64,000 nt of DNA from Phycicoccus duodecadis (GTDB lineage: Bacteria > Actinomycetota > Actinomycetes > Actinomycetales > Dermatophilaceae): assembly GCF_002846495.1 (NCBI RefSeq), contig NZ_PJNE01000001.1, positions 3,436,353 to 3,500,352 on the forward strand, in the 5' to 3' direction. A program made the position numbers and the translations under genes. The notes under the pieces are model-generated. The model was not told the DNA's origin. It saw only the letters and a list, made by a program, of their open reading frames with translations, and ran no database searches. How positions within the stretch are numbered: the first letter of the stretch is position 1; the number at the start of each line of letters is the position of its first letter. This document shows, in pieces, positions 1 to 12,705 of this stretch.

Positions 1-395
1 TGGCGCCGCCCACCCTGATGCCCAGCGGCATCACCGCCTGGGCGGCGGCCGACGGACTCGAGCTCACCGACGACCTCGACGCCGTGCTGGCGTCCGGCCC
101 CGACGCCGTGATGATGCTGCGCGTCCAGCGCGAGCGGATGAGCGGCGGCTTCTTCCCGACGCCGAGGGAGTACACCGTGGGCTTCGGCCTGACCCGCGAA
201 CGGCTGCGCGCGCTGACCGCCGCCAACCCCGAAGCCGTCATCTGCCACCCGGGCCCGATGAACCGGGGCCTCGAGATCAGCGCCGACGCCGCCGACGCCG
301 CCCAGAGCCTGGTGCTCGACCAGGTCTCGGCCGGGGTGGCGGTGCGGATGGCCGTGCTCTACCACCTGCTGGCCGGCGAGGAGGTGGCGGCATGA
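1..395 (+). CDS. pyrB: Aspartate carbamoyltransferase catalytic chain, C-terminal part
   Basis: Condenses carbamoyl phosphate with aspartate, the first committed step of pyrimidine synthesis, in the cytoplasm. The gene enters from the left window edge; the reading frame begins at base 3 with APPTLMP, the conserved segment next to the aspartate site. MLRVQRERM and HPGPMNRG, typical of the C-terminal aspartate-binding domain, follow. The last codons overlap the ATG of pyrC in an ATGA, so the two genes are translationally coupled. The N-terminal carbamoyl-phosphate domain and the operon promoter lie outside the window, so I cannot say whether PyrR controls the operon. Confidence 0.96.
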   Translation, partial: APPTLMPSGITAWAAADGLELTDDLDAVLASGPDAVMMLRVQRERMSGGFFPTPREYTVGFGLTRERLRALTAANPEAVICHPGPMNRGLEISADAADAAQSLVLDQVSAGVAVRMAVLYHLLAGEEVAA

Positions 396-1696
396 GCGAC
401 CTGCTCATCCGCGGTGCCGACGTCCTCGGCGAGGGCACCGCCCACGTGCTCGTCGTCGACGGACGCATCGCCGCCGTCGGCGCCGCCGCCGCGGCCGACG
501 CCCCGTCGGGCGTCGAACGCCTCGACGCCGACGGCCTCACCCTGCTGCCCGGCTTCGTCGACCTGCACACCCACCTGCGCGAGCCGGGCCGCGAGGACGC
601 CGAGACCATCGCCTCCGGCTCCCGGGCCGCCGCGGTCGGCGGCTACACCGCCGTGCTCGCCATGGCCAACACCAGCCCCGTCACCGACACCGCCGAGGCC
701 GCCGAGCGCATCCTCGACCTCGGCCGCGCCGCCGGGCTGGTCGATGTCGTGCCCATCGGCGCGGTCACCAAGGGCCTCGAAGGGCACGAGCTCGCCGAGC
801 TCGGCCTGATGCACCGCAGCCGAGCCCGGGTCAGCGTCTTCAGCGACGACGGCCACTGCGTCGCCGACGGCCGGGTGATGCGCCGGGCCCTGGAGTACGT
901 CCGGGCCTTCGGCGGCGTGGTCAGCCAGCACAGCCAGGACCCGGCCCTGGCCGGCCCGCAGGCCTGCTGCCACGAGGGCGAGCTGTCGGGGCGCCTCGGG
1001 CTGCCCGGATGGCCGCCGGTGGCCGAGGCGAGCATCATCGCCCGCGACGCCATGCTGGCCCGGCACACCCGCAGCCGGGTGCACGTGGCCCACGTCAGCA
1101 CGGCCGAGGGCCTCGACGTCGTGCGCTGGGCCAAGGCCCAGGGGATCGCGATGACGGCCGAGGTCGCCCCGCACCACCTGGCGCTCGGCACCGAGCTGCT
1201 CAGCGGCTACGACCCCGTCTACAAGGTCAACCCACCGCTGCGGCCCACCGAGGACCAGGAGGCCCTGCGCGCGGGGCTGGCCGACGGCAGCATCGACGCC
1301 GTCGCCACCGACCATGCCCCGCACGCCCGGCACGACAAGGAGCACGCCTTCGTCGACGCGGCCTTCGGGATGCTCGGTCTCGAGACCGCGTTCAGCGTCG
1401 TGCACGACCTGATGGTGCGCACCGGCCGGATGTCGATGGCCGACCTCGCCCGGGTGATGTCGACCGGCCCGGCGGCCGTCGCCGGCCTCACCGGGCACGG
1501 ACGCCCCATCGCCGCCGGCGAGCCCGCCACCCTCGTCCTCGTCGACCCCACGGCCCCGGTCACCGTCGACCGGGCCACCTCGCAGTCCCTGTCCCGCAAC
1601 ACGCCGTGGCACGGTGCCCGCCTCACCGGTGCCGTCCACACCACGATCCTGCGCGGCGCCGTCACCGCGCGCGAAGGGGAGCCCACCGCATGCTGA
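392..1696 (+). CDS. pyrC: Dihydroorotase
   Basis: Cyclises N-carbamoyl-aspartate to dihydroorotate. The 434-residue protein is an amidohydrolase of the long, class I type: the metal-binding HTH lies at residues 59-61 inside [10 protein letters not shown], and the late ATDHAPH motif near residue 306 supplies the catalytic aspartate. Length is normal for the bacterial PyrC that works beside an ATCase chain. The ATG overlaps the pyrB stop by four bases, and the 3' end overlaps carA by seven, so it sits inside a tightly coupled pyr operon. Confidence 0.96.
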   Translation: MSDLLIRGADVLGEGTAHVLVVDGRIAAVGAAAAADAPSGVERLDADGLTLLPGFVDLHTHLREPGREDAETIASGSRAAAVGGYTAVLAMANTSPVTDTAEAAERILDLGRAAGLVDVVPIGAVTKGLEGHELAELGLMHRSRARVSVFSDDGHCVADGRVMRRALEYVRAFGGVVSQHSQDPALAGPQACCHEGELSGRLGLPGWPPVAEASIIARDAMLARHTRSRVHVAHVSTAEGLDVVRWAKAQGIAMTAEVAPHHLALGTELLSGYDPVYKVNPPLRPTEDQEALRAGLADGSIDAVATDHAPHARHDKEHAFVDAAFGMLGLETAFSVVHDLMVRTGRMSMADLARVMSTGPAAVAGLTGHGRPIAAGEPATLVLVDPTAPVTVDRATSQSLSRNTPWHGARLTGAVHTTILRGAVTAREGEPTAC

Positions 1697-2856
1697 CCAC
1701 CCGCGAACCCGCCGTCCTCGTCCTCGAGGACGGGCGCACCCTCACCGGCCGGGCCTACGGCCGCCGGGGCGCCACCGTCGGCGAGGCCGTCTTCTCCACC
1801 GGGATGACCGGCTACCAGGAGACCCTCACCGACCCCAGCTACCACCGCCAGGTCGTCGTGATGACCGCCCCGCACGTGGGCAACACCGGGTGGAACGACG
1901 AGGACGACGAGTCCGGGCGCATCTGGGTCGCCGGCTACGTCGTGCGTGACCCCGCGCTGCGGCCCTCGAGCTGGCGCTCGAACCGCTCGCTCGAGGACGA
2001 GCTCGACGCCCAGGGCGTGGTCGGCATCTGCGACCTCGACACCCGGGCCCTGACCCGTCACCTGCGCGAGCGCGGGGCCATGCGGGTCGGGATCTTCAGC
2101 GGGGAGGAGGCCGCCCTACCGGCCGCCGAGCTGCTCGCGCGGGTCACCGCGGCGCCCGAGATGTCCGGCGCCTCGCTGGCCGCCGAGGTCGCCACCACCG
2201 AGGCCTACGTGGTGCCGGCGGTGGGGGAGCGGCGCTTCACCGTGGCCGCCGTCGACCTCGGGATCAAGGCCATGACCCCGCGGATGATGGCCGAGCGCGG
2301 CATCGAGGTGCACGTGCTGCCGGCCACCGCCACCCTCGAGCAGGTGCGCGAGACCGCGCCCGACGGGGTGTTCTTCTCCAACGGCCCCGGCGACCCCGCC
2401 ACCGCCCAGGTCCAGGCCGAGCTGCTGCAGGGGGTGCTGCGCGCCGGCATCCCGTACTTCGGCATCTGCTTCGGCAACCAGATCCTCGGCAAGGCCCTGG
2501 GCTTCGGCACCTACAAGCTCAAGTACGGTCACCGCGGCATCAACCAGCCGGTGATGGACCGCACCACCGGCAAGGTCGAGGTCACCGCCCACAATCACGG
2601 GTTCGCCGTCGACGCCCCGCTCGAGGGCTCGACGAGCACCGAGTTCGGCCAGGTCACCGTGAGCCACGTCTGCCTCAACGACGACGTCGTCGAGGGGCTG
2701 GAGGTGCGCCGCGACCAGCGCCTGGTCGCCTTCTCGGTGCAGTACCACCCGGAGGCCGCGGCCGGCCCGCACGACGCCGCCTACCTCTTCGACCGCTTCA
2801 TCCAGCTCATGGAGAGCGCGCGAACGCCCGGCACGACGCACGGAGAGGTGGCCTGA
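1690..2856 (+). CDS. carA: Carbamoyl-phosphate synthase small subunit
   Basis: Glutamine amidotransferase subunit that hydrolyses glutamine and passes ammonia to CarB. The 388-residue protein starts at the ATG at 1690, seven bases inside pyrC; a longer open frame upstream is only pyrC shadow. The class I amidotransferase nucleophile is Cys260 in FGICFGNQ, and His353/Glu355 in YHPEA complete the triad. The N-terminal part (residues 7-150) matches the CarA-specific domain, with [10 protein letters not shown] as a recognisable stretch. The stop is one base from the carB start. Confidence 0.96.
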   Translation: MLTTREPAVLVLEDGRTLTGRAYGRRGATVGEAVFSTGMTGYQETLTDPSYHRQVVVMTAPHVGNTGWNDEDDESGRIWVAGYVVRDPALRPSSWRSNRSLEDELDAQGVVGICDLDTRALTRHLRERGAMRVGIFSGEEAALPAAELLARVTAAPEMSGASLAAEVATTEAYVVPAVGERRFTVAAVDLGIKAMTPRMMAERGIEVHVLPATATLEQVRETAPDGVFFSNGPGDPATAQVQAELLQGVLRAGIPYFGICFGNQILGKALGFGTYKLKYGHRGINQPVMDRTTGKVEVTAHNHGFAVDAPLEGSTSTEFGQVTVSHVCLNDDVVEGLEVRRDQRLVAFSVQYHPEAAAGPHDAAYLFDRFIQLMESARTPGTTHGEVA

Positions 2857-2857
2857 G

Positions 2858-6165
<3,308 letters not shown>

Positions 6166-6169
<4 letters not shown>

Positions 6170-7041
6170 GCAGCGGCGTCGTGCAGGTCACCGGCGAGCT
6201 CATCGCGAACCGGCGGGTCGGGGCCTACCACCACCTGACCGTGGTCGCGCCCGGGGTGGCCGAGCCGGCGGCACCGGGACAGTTCGTGGCGCTGGCGGTG
6301 GGCGGGCCCACGTCGGCCAACCTCCTGCGCCGCTGCTTCTCGCTGCACCGGGTCAAGCCCTCGGGCACCTACGGCGGCACCGTCGACGTCGTCATCGCGG
6401 CGCACGGGCCGGGGACCCAGTGGCTGACGGCCCTGCGCCCGCACGACGCGGTCGACGTCGTCGGGCCGCTGGGGCGGGCGTTCCCGCTGCCGTCGGAGCC
6501 CGTGTCGTGCGTACTGGTGGGCGGCGGCTACGGCTCGGCGCCGTTGTTCTGGCTGGCCGAGACCCTGCGTGAGCGGGGCTGCCACGTCGAGATGGTGCTG
6601 GGCGCCGCCTCCGAGGACCGCCTGTTCGGCGTCGTCGAGGGCCGGCGCGCGGCCGATGCCGTGCACGTCACCACCGACGACGGCTCGGCCGGCCGCAAGG
6701 GCTGGGTCTCCGACGTGCTCGGCGAGGTCGTCGAGCGCACGGCGGCCGGGGTGGTCTACGCCTGTGGCCCGATGGCGATGCTGCGCTCGGTCACCGAGGT
6801 GGCGCAGGCCCACGGCGCGGTCGCCCAGGTGGCGGTCGAGGAGTCGATGGCCTGCGGCATCGGGGTCTGCATGACCTGCGTCCTGCCCGTCACCGGCGCC
6901 GACGGGCTCACCCGGATGGTCCGCTCCTGCGTCGAGGGCCCGGTCTTCCGCGGCGACCGGGTCCGCTGGGACGCGATCGGCGACGGCATCTCCCGGGTGC
7001 CGGACGACGCCGTGGGCGCCCCGAGGCCGGGAGGCCACTGA
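6166..7041 (+). CDS. pyrK: Dihydroorotate dehydrogenase B electron-transfer subunit
   Basis: FAD and [2Fe-2S] protein that carries electrons from PyrD to NAD+. I start it at the GTG at 6166, which overlaps the carB stop by four bases and gives 291 residues. The flavin-binding segment [11 protein letters not shown] lies near residues 50-60, the NAD-binding glycine turn [11 protein letters not shown] near 117, and four cysteines typical of the PyrK cluster are at 230, 235, 238 and 255 (CGIGVCMTC, then RSC). It is followed with a one-base overlap by a class 1B PyrD, which confirms the pairing. Confidence 0.93.
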
Positions 7042-8000
7042 TGGCCGACATGTCGACGACCCTCGCGGGCGCCTCGCTGCCGAACCCGGTGATGACGGCG
7101 TCGGGCTGCGCCGCGGGCGGCAAGGAGCTGCAGCGGTTCTTCCCCGTCTCCGAGCTCGGCGCCTTCGTCACCAAGACCGTGATGCGCGACCCGCGCTCCG
7201 GGCGCCCGACGCCCCGGATGGCCGAGACGCCGTCCGGGATGCTCAACTCCATCGGGCTCCAGGGCCCTGGCATCGACGCCTTCTGCGAGCAGGACCTCGC
7301 GTGGCTGCAGGCGCAGGGGGCGCGGGTGCTGGTGTCGGTCGCCGGCAACACCGCCGAGGAGTTCGGCGAGGTGGTCGAGCGGCTCGTGGCGAGCCCCGCG
7401 TGGGAGTGCGTGGTCGGCGTCGAGGCCAACATCTCGTGCCCCAACGTGGCCAACCGCGGCCTGGTCTTCGCGTGCGACCCGGTGTCGTCCGAGCGCGTGG
7501 TGCGCATCGTGCGCGGTCGGGTCCCCGCGTCGGTCCCGGTCTTCGCCAAGCTCACCCCGGACGTCACCGACATCGTCGCCATCGCGGCGGCGGCCCTCGG
7601 GGCCGGAGCCTCGGGCCTGACCATGGTCAACACCCTGCTCGGCATCGTCATCGACACCGACCGGCTGCGCCCGCAGCTGGCCGGCGTCACCGGTGGCCTC
7701 TCGGGGCCGGCCGTGCGCCCGGTGGCGGTGCGCGCCATCTGGCAGGTCACCGCCGCGATGCGGGCCGGCACCCTGGCGAGCGCACCGGTCATCGGGGTCG
7801 GGGGAGTGCGCACGGGGCGCGATGCCCTCGAGCTCGTCGCCGCCGGGGCCAGCGCCGTGCAGGTCGGCACCTCGACCTTCAACGACCCGAGTGCGCCGCG
7901 CCGCGTGCTCACCGAGCTGGAGGCCGAGATCGACCGGCACGGCTTCGACCGGTTCGCCGACGTGGTCGGCATCGCCCACGAGAGGATGGCCCGCCCATGA
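7041..8000 (+). CDS. pyrD: Dihydroorotate dehydrogenase, class 1B catalytic subunit
   Basis: Oxidises dihydroorotate to orotate with FMN and hands electrons to PyrK. The 319-residue TIM barrel has PNPVMTASG near the N-terminus and the class 1 catalytic cysteine at residue 133 in NISCPNV; class 2 membrane enzymes have a serine there. No N-terminal membrane helix is present, so it is cytosolic. Overlaps pyrK by one base (TGATG) and pyrF by four. An NAD-dependent class 1B enzyme implies orotate synthesis here is not tied to the quinone pool. Confidence 0.94.
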   Translation: MADMSTTLAGASLPNPVMTASGCAAGGKELQRFFPVSELGAFVTKTVMRDPRSGRPTPRMAETPSGMLNSIGLQGPGIDAFCEQDLAWLQAQGARVLVSVAGNTAEEFGEVVERLVASPAWECVVGVEANISCPNVANRGLVFACDPVSSERVVRIVRGRVPASVPVFAKLTPDVTDIVAIAAAALGAGASGLTMVNTLLGIVIDTDRLRPQLAGVTGGLSGPAVRPVAVRAIWQVTAAMRAGTLASAPVIGVGGVRTGRDALELVAAGASAVQVGTSTFNDPSAPRRVLTELEAEIDRHGFDRFADVVGIAHERMARP

Positions 8001-8884
8001 GCCCCACCCCGCAGACCGCCGCCCCCACCCCGTTCGGGGTCCGGCTCCGGGCGGCCATTGACGAGCACGGCCCCCTGTGCGCCGGCATCGACCCGCACGC
8101 CGCGCTGCTGGAGGCCTGGGGCCTGCCCGACACCGTCGACGGCCTCGAGCGCTTCGCCTTGACCTGCGTCGAGGCGTTCGGCGGGGCCGTGGCCTGCGTC
8201 AAGCCGCAGTCGGCGTTCTTCGAGCGGTTCGGCTCCCGCGGCGTCGCCGTGCTCGAGCGCACCCTGGAGGCCCTGCGCGAGGCCGGCACCCTCAGCCTGC
8301 TCGACGCCAAGCGCGGTGACATCGGCACCACGATGGCGGGCTACGCCCAGGCGTACCTCTCCGACGCCTCCCCGCTCCGGGCCGACGCCCTCACGGTCAG
8401 CCCCTACCTGGGGTACGAGTCGCTGCGCCCGGCCCTGGACCTGGCGGCCGCCACGGGGAGGGGCGTGTTCGTCCTGACCCTCACCTCCAACCCCGAGGGC
8501 CCCTCGGTGCAGCACGCCGTCCGCGCGGGGCGCACCGTGGCCGCCGCGGTGGTCGACGGCGTGGCCGCCGACAACGCCGCCGCGCGGGCGGCCGGCGAGC
8601 TCGGCAGCATCGGCACCGTGGTCGGCGCCACCGTCGGCTCGGCGGTCGCCGACCTCGGGCTCGACCTCGCCGGAGCCGGCGGGCCCGTCCTGGCGCCGGG
8701 GCTCGGGGCCCAGGGCGGCACCGCCGACGGGCTGCGCGCGACCTTCGGGGACGCCCTGGCGCTGGTGCTCGGCAACAGCTCGCGCGAGGTGCTCCGGGCG
8801 GGGCCCCAGGCCTCCGCGCTGCGGGCCGCGGCCCGGGCCGCGGCCGAGGCTCTGGCATCCGGGGTCGAGACACACCGGGGCTGA
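7997..8884 (+). CDS. pyrF: Orotidine 5'-phosphate decarboxylase
   Basis: Decarboxylates OMP to UMP, the last step of the pathway. The 295-residue protein begins at the ATG at 7997 overlapping the pyrD stop. The catalytic region reads [10 protein letters not shown] with the lysine at residue 105, the signature of the longer (type 2) OMP decarboxylases common in actinobacteria; CAGIDPH near the N-terminus binds substrate. It closes the pyr operon. A promoter for mihF follows within 30 bases. pyrE is not in the window, so the orotate phosphoribosyltransferase must be elsewhere. Confidence 0.95.
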   Translation: MSPTPQTAAPTPFGVRLRAAIDEHGPLCAGIDPHAALLEAWGLPDTVDGLERFALTCVEAFGGAVACVKPQSAFFERFGSRGVAVLERTLEALREAGTLSLLDAKRGDIGTTMAGYAQAYLSDASPLRADALTVSPYLGYESLRPALDLAAATGRGVFVLTLTSNPEGPSVQHAVRAGRTVAAAVVDGVAADNAAARAAGELGSIGTVVGATVGSAVADLGLDLAGAGGPVLAPGLGAQGGTADGLRATFGDALALVLGNSSREVLRAGPQASALRAAARAAAEALASGVETHRG

Positions 8885-8908
8885 GGAGACGCTCAGGCGG
8901 TGGGCAGG

Positions 8909-8914
8909 TACAGT
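8909..8914 (+). promoter_or_regulatory. Putative -10 element for mihF-gmk-rpoZ-coaBC
   Basis: TACAGT lies 25 bases after the pyrF stop and about 62 bases before the mihF start. GAGGATCA just before the start is a plausible ribosome site, so this transcript would have a leader. No convincing -35 box is visible. Placed from sequence only. Confidence 0.4.
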
Positions 8915-8976
8915 CGCGAAGGTACCGCCGGGTGTTGAGCAGCCAGCATCCGCACGTCAAAATCGAGGATCACTAC

Positions 8977-9294
8977 GTGGCACTCCCTCCCCTCACCCAG
9001 GAACAGCGCACCGCGGCGCTCGAGAAGGCGGCCGCCTCCCGGCGCGAGCGCGCCGAGGTCAAGAACCGCCTGAAGCGCTCCGGTGCCTCCCTCCAGGGCG
9101 TCATCGCCGAGGGTCGCACCAACGACGTCATCGGCAAGATGCGGGTCTCGGCCCTGCTCGAGTCGATGCCCGGCGTCGGCCGGGTGCGCGCGCGCCAGAT
9201 CATGGAGGACATCGGCATCTCCGAGAGCCGGCGGGTGCGGGGGCTCGGCCAGAACCAGGTGTCCGCCCTGCTCGACCGCTTCGGGCGGCAGTGA
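8977..9294 (+). CDS. mihF: Actinobacterial integration host factor (nucleoid protein)
   Basis: Small basic DNA-binding protein of the actinobacterial IHF family, which compacts the nucleoid and assists recombination and DNA replication. I choose the GTG at 8977 ([11 protein letters not shown]), giving 105 residues, the normal length, with GAGGATCA upstream; the open frame reaches back to 8932 but those codons do not look like the family. The helical region with [22 protein letters not shown] carries the helix-two-turn-helix that binds DNA. It overlaps gmk by four bases, a common arrangement in this phylum. Confidence 0.93.
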   Translation: MALPPLTQEQRTAALEKAAASRRERAEVKNRLKRSGASLQGVIAEGRTNDVIGKMRVSALLESMPGVGRVRARQIMEDIGISESRRVRGLGQNQVSALLDRFGRQ

Positions 9295-9872
9295 CGGGCC
9301 GCTCCCGCCTCACCGTCCTCGCCGGGCCGACCGCGGTCGGCAAGGGGACCCTCGCGGCGTACGTCCGCGAGCACCATCCGCAGGTGTGGCTCTCCGTCTC
9401 CGCGACCACCCGTCGACCCCGCCCGGGCGAGGTCGACGGCGTGCACTACCACTTCGTCGACGACCAGCGTTTCGACGAGATGGTGCGTGACGGCGCCCTC
9501 CTGGAGTGGGCGGTCGTGCACGGCCGGGCGCGCTACGGCACGCCGCGGGCGCCCGTCGAGGAGGTCCTCGCCACGGGGCGCCCCGCCCTGCTGGAGATCG
9601 ACCTGCAGGGTGCCCGCCAGGTGCGCGCGAGCATGCCCGACGCCTTCTTCGTCTTCCTGATGCCGCCCAGCTGGGACGAGCTGGTCCGCCGCCTGGTCGG
9701 CCGGGGGACCGAGGACGAGGCCGAGCGGGCCGCGCGGCTCGACACCGCCCGGGTCGAGCTCGCCGCTGCCGAGGAGTTCGACGTCAGCATCGTCAACGAC
9801 GACGTTCGGCGCGCGGCGGAGGAACTCGTATCATGGATGGGATCCCCCGTACCCCCCACGAATCGAGACTGA
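9291..9872 (+). CDS. gmk: Guanylate kinase
   Basis: Phosphorylates GMP to GDP. The 193-residue protein begins at a GTG overlapping the mihF stop. The P-loop GPTAVGKGT spans residues 12-20, [16 protein letters not shown] is the GMP-binding region, and DVSIVNDD near the C-terminus is the usual closing motif. The P-loop reads GPTAVGKG where many homologues have GPSGVGKG, a mild variation that keeps the lysine. Three bases separate it from rpoZ. Confidence 0.95.
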   Translation: MTGRSRLTVLAGPTAVGKGTLAAYVREHHPQVWLSVSATTRRPRPGEVDGVHYHFVDDQRFDEMVRDGALLEWAVVHGRARYGTPRAPVEEVLATGRPALLEIDLQGARQVRASMPDAFFVFLMPPSWDELVRRLVGRGTEDEAERAARLDTARVELAAAEEFDVSIVNDDVRRAAEELVSWMGSPVPPTNRD

Positions 9873-9875
9873 CGC

Positions 9876-10163
9876 GTGTCCGGAACCATCGCGAACCCCA
9901 TCGGCATCACCAACCCGCCGATCGACGAGCTCCTCGAGCGCGCCGACTCCAAGTACGCGCTCGTGCTCTACTCCGCGAAGCGGGCCCGGCAGATCAACGC
10001 CTACTACGCGCAGCTCCAGGAGGGCCTGCTCGAGTACGTCGGGCCGCTCGTCGACTCCGAGGTGCACGAGAAGCCGCTGTCGATCTCCCTGCGCGAGATC
10101 AACGAGGGCCTGCTCACCTCCGAGCCGACCAACGACGCCGGCGAGCTCCTCCCCAAGGCCTGA
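9876..10163 (+). CDS. rpoZ: DNA-directed RNA polymerase omega subunit
   Basis: Assembly and stability subunit of RNA polymerase. The 95-residue protein starts with GTG at 9876, three bases after gmk. The conserved segment [20 protein letters not shown] around residues 26-45 is characteristic of omega, and the C-terminal [12 protein letters not shown] is the usual actinobacterial end. The gmk-rpoZ-coaBC order is widely conserved. Confidence 0.95.
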   Translation: MSGTIANPIGITNPPIDELLERADSKYALVLYSAKRARQINAYYAQLQEGLLEYVGPLVDSEVHEKPLSISLREINEGLLTSEPTNDAGELLPKA

Positions 10164-10167
10164 CCGC

Positions 10168-11427
10168 GTGAAGGTCGTCCTCGGGGTCGCCGGGGGCATC
10201 GCGGCGTACAAGGCCTGTTCGCTGCTGCGCCTGCTCTCCGAGGCCGGCCACGACGTGACCGTCGTCCCCACCGCCTCCGCCCTGCACTTCGTGGGCGAGG
10301 CGACCTGGGCGGCGCTGTCGGGCAAGCCGGTGCACACCGACGTCTGGTCCGACATCACCGAGGTGCCGCACGTGCGGATCGGCCAGGAGGCCGACCTCGT
10401 GGTCGTCGCCCCGGCCACGGCCGACCTGCTGGCCCGCGCCGCCACCGGCCAGGCCGACGACCTGCTCACCAACGTCCTGCTCACGGCGCGCTGCCCGGTG
10501 GTGATGGCCCCGGCCATGCACACCGAGATGTACGAGCACCCGGCCACCCAGGCGAACATCGCCACCCTCAGCGAGCGTGGCGTGCACATCGTCCCGCCCG
10601 CCTCGGGGCGCCTCACCGGCCAGGACACCGGTCCCGGCCGGCTGCCCGAGCCCGCGGAGCTGTTCGCCGTGTGCGAGCGGGTCCTGGCGCAGGGCAGCCC
10701 CGGGGGCGAGGTGCCCGCCGGGCCCGCGGCGCGTGGCCCGCTGGCCGGGCGCCGGGTGGTGGTCACCGCCGGCGGTACCCGTGAGCCGCTCGACCCGGTG
10801 CGCTACCTGGGCAACCGCAGCTCCGGCAAGCAGGGGTACGCGGTCGCCGCGGTCGCCGCGGCCCGGGGCGCCGAGGTCGTGCTGGTCACGACGTCCGGCC
10901 TGCCGGTGCCCGCCGGGGTCCGCGCCGTCCCCGTCGAGACCGCCCTCGAGATGGCGGCCGCGGTGCACGCGGCGGGCGCCGAGGCCGACGTCGTGGTGAT
11001 GGCCGCGGCGGTCGCCGACTTCCGCCCCGCCGAGGTCGCCGCGCACAAGATCAAGAAGACCCACGCTGCTGCTCCGGGCGGCACCCCCGACGAGTCGGCC
11101 CCGGTGGTCGCGCTGGTCCGCAACCCCGACATCCTGGCGGGGCTGGTCGCCGCACGTGGTGCGTCGTCGTCGCCGCTCGTCGTGGGGTTCGCGGCCGAGA
11201 CCGGTGACGAGGACGGCACGGTGCTCGAGCACGGCCGCGCCAAGCTCGAGCGCAAGGGCTGCGACGTCCTCGTGGTCAACGAGGTCGGGCCCGGCAAGGC
11301 CTTCGGCACCGACGTCAACACCGTGCACGTGCTGCGGCGGGGGAGCGACGGGGTGCTCGACGTCGGGCCTGCGAGCAAGGACGCCGTGGCCGGCGCCGTC
11401 TGGGACGTGGTGGGCGACCTGCTCTGA
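10168..11427 (+). CDS. coaBC: Bifunctional phosphopantothenoylcysteine decarboxylase / phosphopantothenate-cysteine ligase
   Basis: Two consecutive steps of coenzyme A synthesis. The 419-residue protein starts with GTG at 10168, four bases after rpoZ. The N-terminal CoaC half (about 1-175) is an FMN flavoprotein with GGIAAYKA at the start and the decarboxylase motif PAMHTEM; the C-terminal CoaB half begins near residue 190 with VVVTAGGTREPLDPVRYLGN and NRSSGKQG for CTP and pantothenate. AADFRPAE and KIKK follow as expected. Last gene of its operon; the next three genes run toward it from the other strand. Confidence 0.96.
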   Translation: MKVVLGVAGGIAAYKACSLLRLLSEAGHDVTVVPTASALHFVGEATWAALSGKPVHTDVWSDITEVPHVRIGQEADLVVVAPATADLLARAATGQADDLLTNVLLTARCPVVMAPAMHTEMYEHPATQANIATLSERGVHIVPPASGRLTGQDTGPGRLPEPAELFAVCERVLAQGSPGGEVPAGPAARGPLAGRRVVVTAGGTREPLDPVRYLGNRSSGKQGYAVAAVAAARGAEVVLVTTSGLPVPAGVRAVPVETALEMAAAVHAAGAEADVVVMAAAVADFRPAEVAAHKIKKTHAAAPGGTPDESAPVVALVRNPDILAGLVAARGASSSPLVVGFAAETGDEDGTVLEHGRAKLERKGCDVLVVNEVGPGKAFGTDVNTVHVLRRGSDGVLDVGPASKDAVAGAVWDVVGDLL

Positions 11428-11443
11428 GCCGGCCGGGACGCCC

Positions 11444-11548
11444 TCAGGTGGCGGTGTACTCCACCGACCAGCCGCGGCCCAGCTCGCCCGCCAGGTCCGG
11501 GAACACCCGCAGCCGCTGCGGCGGCACAGGGGGCAGGCCGGGGCTCAC
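11444..11548 (-). CDS. Small coupled ORF of unknown function (34 codons)
   Basis: Too short for normal gene finders. It starts with GTG at 11548, which overlaps the stop of the DivIVA-domain gene in a GTGA, and stops at 11444, 17 bases from the end of convergent coaBC. The product is 34 residues and ends RGWSVEYTAT. Thirty-three of its 34 sense codons end in G or C, as in the neighbouring real genes. I do not recognise a family. It could be a genuine small protein of the coiled-coil operon or the relic of a longer gene; the coupling and codon pattern are the only support. Confidence 0.4.
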   Translation of the reverse strand: MSPGLPPVPPQRLRVFPDLAGELGRGWSVEYTAT

Positions 11549-12705
11549 CGCCGCGCGGGCTGCTTCTTCCGGCCTTGGGGCGCCGGGGTGTCCTCGGACG
11601 GGTGCGTCTCGGCGGGCGCGGCGTCGGGAACCTGGGCGGCCGGCTCCTCGCCGGTCGCGGCGTCCTCCGGCTCGACCTCCTCCTCGACGGTCTCGGCCGG
11701 CTGGGTCTCGGCCGGCTGGGTCTCGGCCGGCGCCTCGGGCGCGGCGGGTGCCTCGTCGGCCTGGGCCACGATGGCCTCGGCCGCGGCCGGGCCGCCGAGG
11801 GTGGCGAGCATGTTGCGGACGTTGGAGAGCTGCGCGGTGATGCTGTCGCGCCGGGCGGTGGCGGCGGCCAGCTCGCGCTCGGAGTCGCGGCGGACCCGCT
11901 CGGCCTGCTCGCGGGCGGCCCGGACGAGCTGGGCGGCCTCGGTCCGGGCGGCCTCGAGGACGCGGGCGGCCTCCTCGGACTTGGTGCGGTGGTCCTCGTC
12001 GGCCTCGCGCGCCAGCAGGTCGGCCCGCTCCTGGACCGCGCGCAGCGCGTCGTCCTGCTTGGCCATCTGCTCGGTGAACTCGGCGGCCGAACGGTCGCGA
12101 CGCTCACCGAGGGTCTTCTCGAAGTCGGCGGCCTGCGCGGCCGCGGTGGCCCGCTGCTTCTCGAAGTACGCCTCCGCCTCCTCGCGGCGGGCGGCGGCCT
12201 CACGGGCGGCGTCGTCGATGATGGAGTCGGCCTCGGCCTTGGCCCGCGCGAGGACCTGGGCGCCGTCGGTGTCGGCCCGGTTGCGGACCTCCTCGGCGTA
12301 GCGGTCGGCCTCGGCGCGCACCAGCTGGGTCTCGTCGGCGGCGACCCGGCGGACCTCGGCGGCCTCGGCCTGGGCGCTCTGGCGGATGGAGCCGGCCTCC
12401 TCGTCGGCGAGCCCCAGCATCCGCCCGATCCGCTCGCCGAGGTCGGCGAAGGTGGGGCTGGACGCCTTGCGGGTCTGCTCCTCCAGCTCGGAGACCTTGG
12501 CGCGGTGCGCCTCGAGCTCACCCGCCGTCGCCTCCTGGTCCTGGCGGACCTTGGTCAGCTGCACCGAGCTCTCGGCGGCCTCCTGGCGCGCCGCCTCCGC
12601 CTCGCGTCGGGCCGACTCGACGGCCTGGTGCAGCGCGGCGACGTGCGCGTCGACCTGGACGGGGTCGTAGCCACGGAAGACGGTCGGGAACTCCGGCTGG
12701 TTCAT
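11545..12705 (-). CDS. DivIVA-domain coiled-coil protein
   Basis: Probable cytoskeletal or polarity scaffold. Of 386 residues, the first 25 (FPTVFRGYDPVQVDAHVAAL) match the membrane-targeting start of DivIVA/Wag31 proteins; residues 30-310 are a nearly continuous coiled coil rich in Ala, Glu, Arg and Gln; the last 75 are Pro/Glu/Ala-rich and probably disordered, ending in a basic RKKQPARR tail. The coiled coil ends with ARRDSITAQL near residue 290, a signature shared with the upstream gene. Resembles Scy/FilP-type proteins of Streptomyces, often mis-annotated as cellulose-binding. It overlaps the upstream gene by four bases (ATGA). Exact role unknown. Confidence 0.8.
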   Translation of the reverse strand: MNQPEFPTVFRGYDPVQVDAHVAALHQAVESARREAEAARQEAAESSVQLTKVRQDQEATAGELEAHRAKVSELEEQTRKASSPTFADLGERIGRMLGLADEEAGSIRQSAQAEAAEVRRVAADETQLVRAEADRYAEEVRNRADTDGAQVLARAKAEADSIIDDAAREAAARREEAEAYFEKQRATAAAQAADFEKTLGERRDRSAAEFTEQMAKQDDALRAVQERADLLAREADEDHRTKSEEAARVLEAARTEAAQLVRAAREQAERVRRDSERELAAATARRDSITAQLSNVRNMLATLGGPAAAEAIVAQADEAPAAPEAPAETQPAETQPAETVEEEVEPEDAATGEEPAAQVPDAAPAETHPSEDTPAPQGRKKQPARR

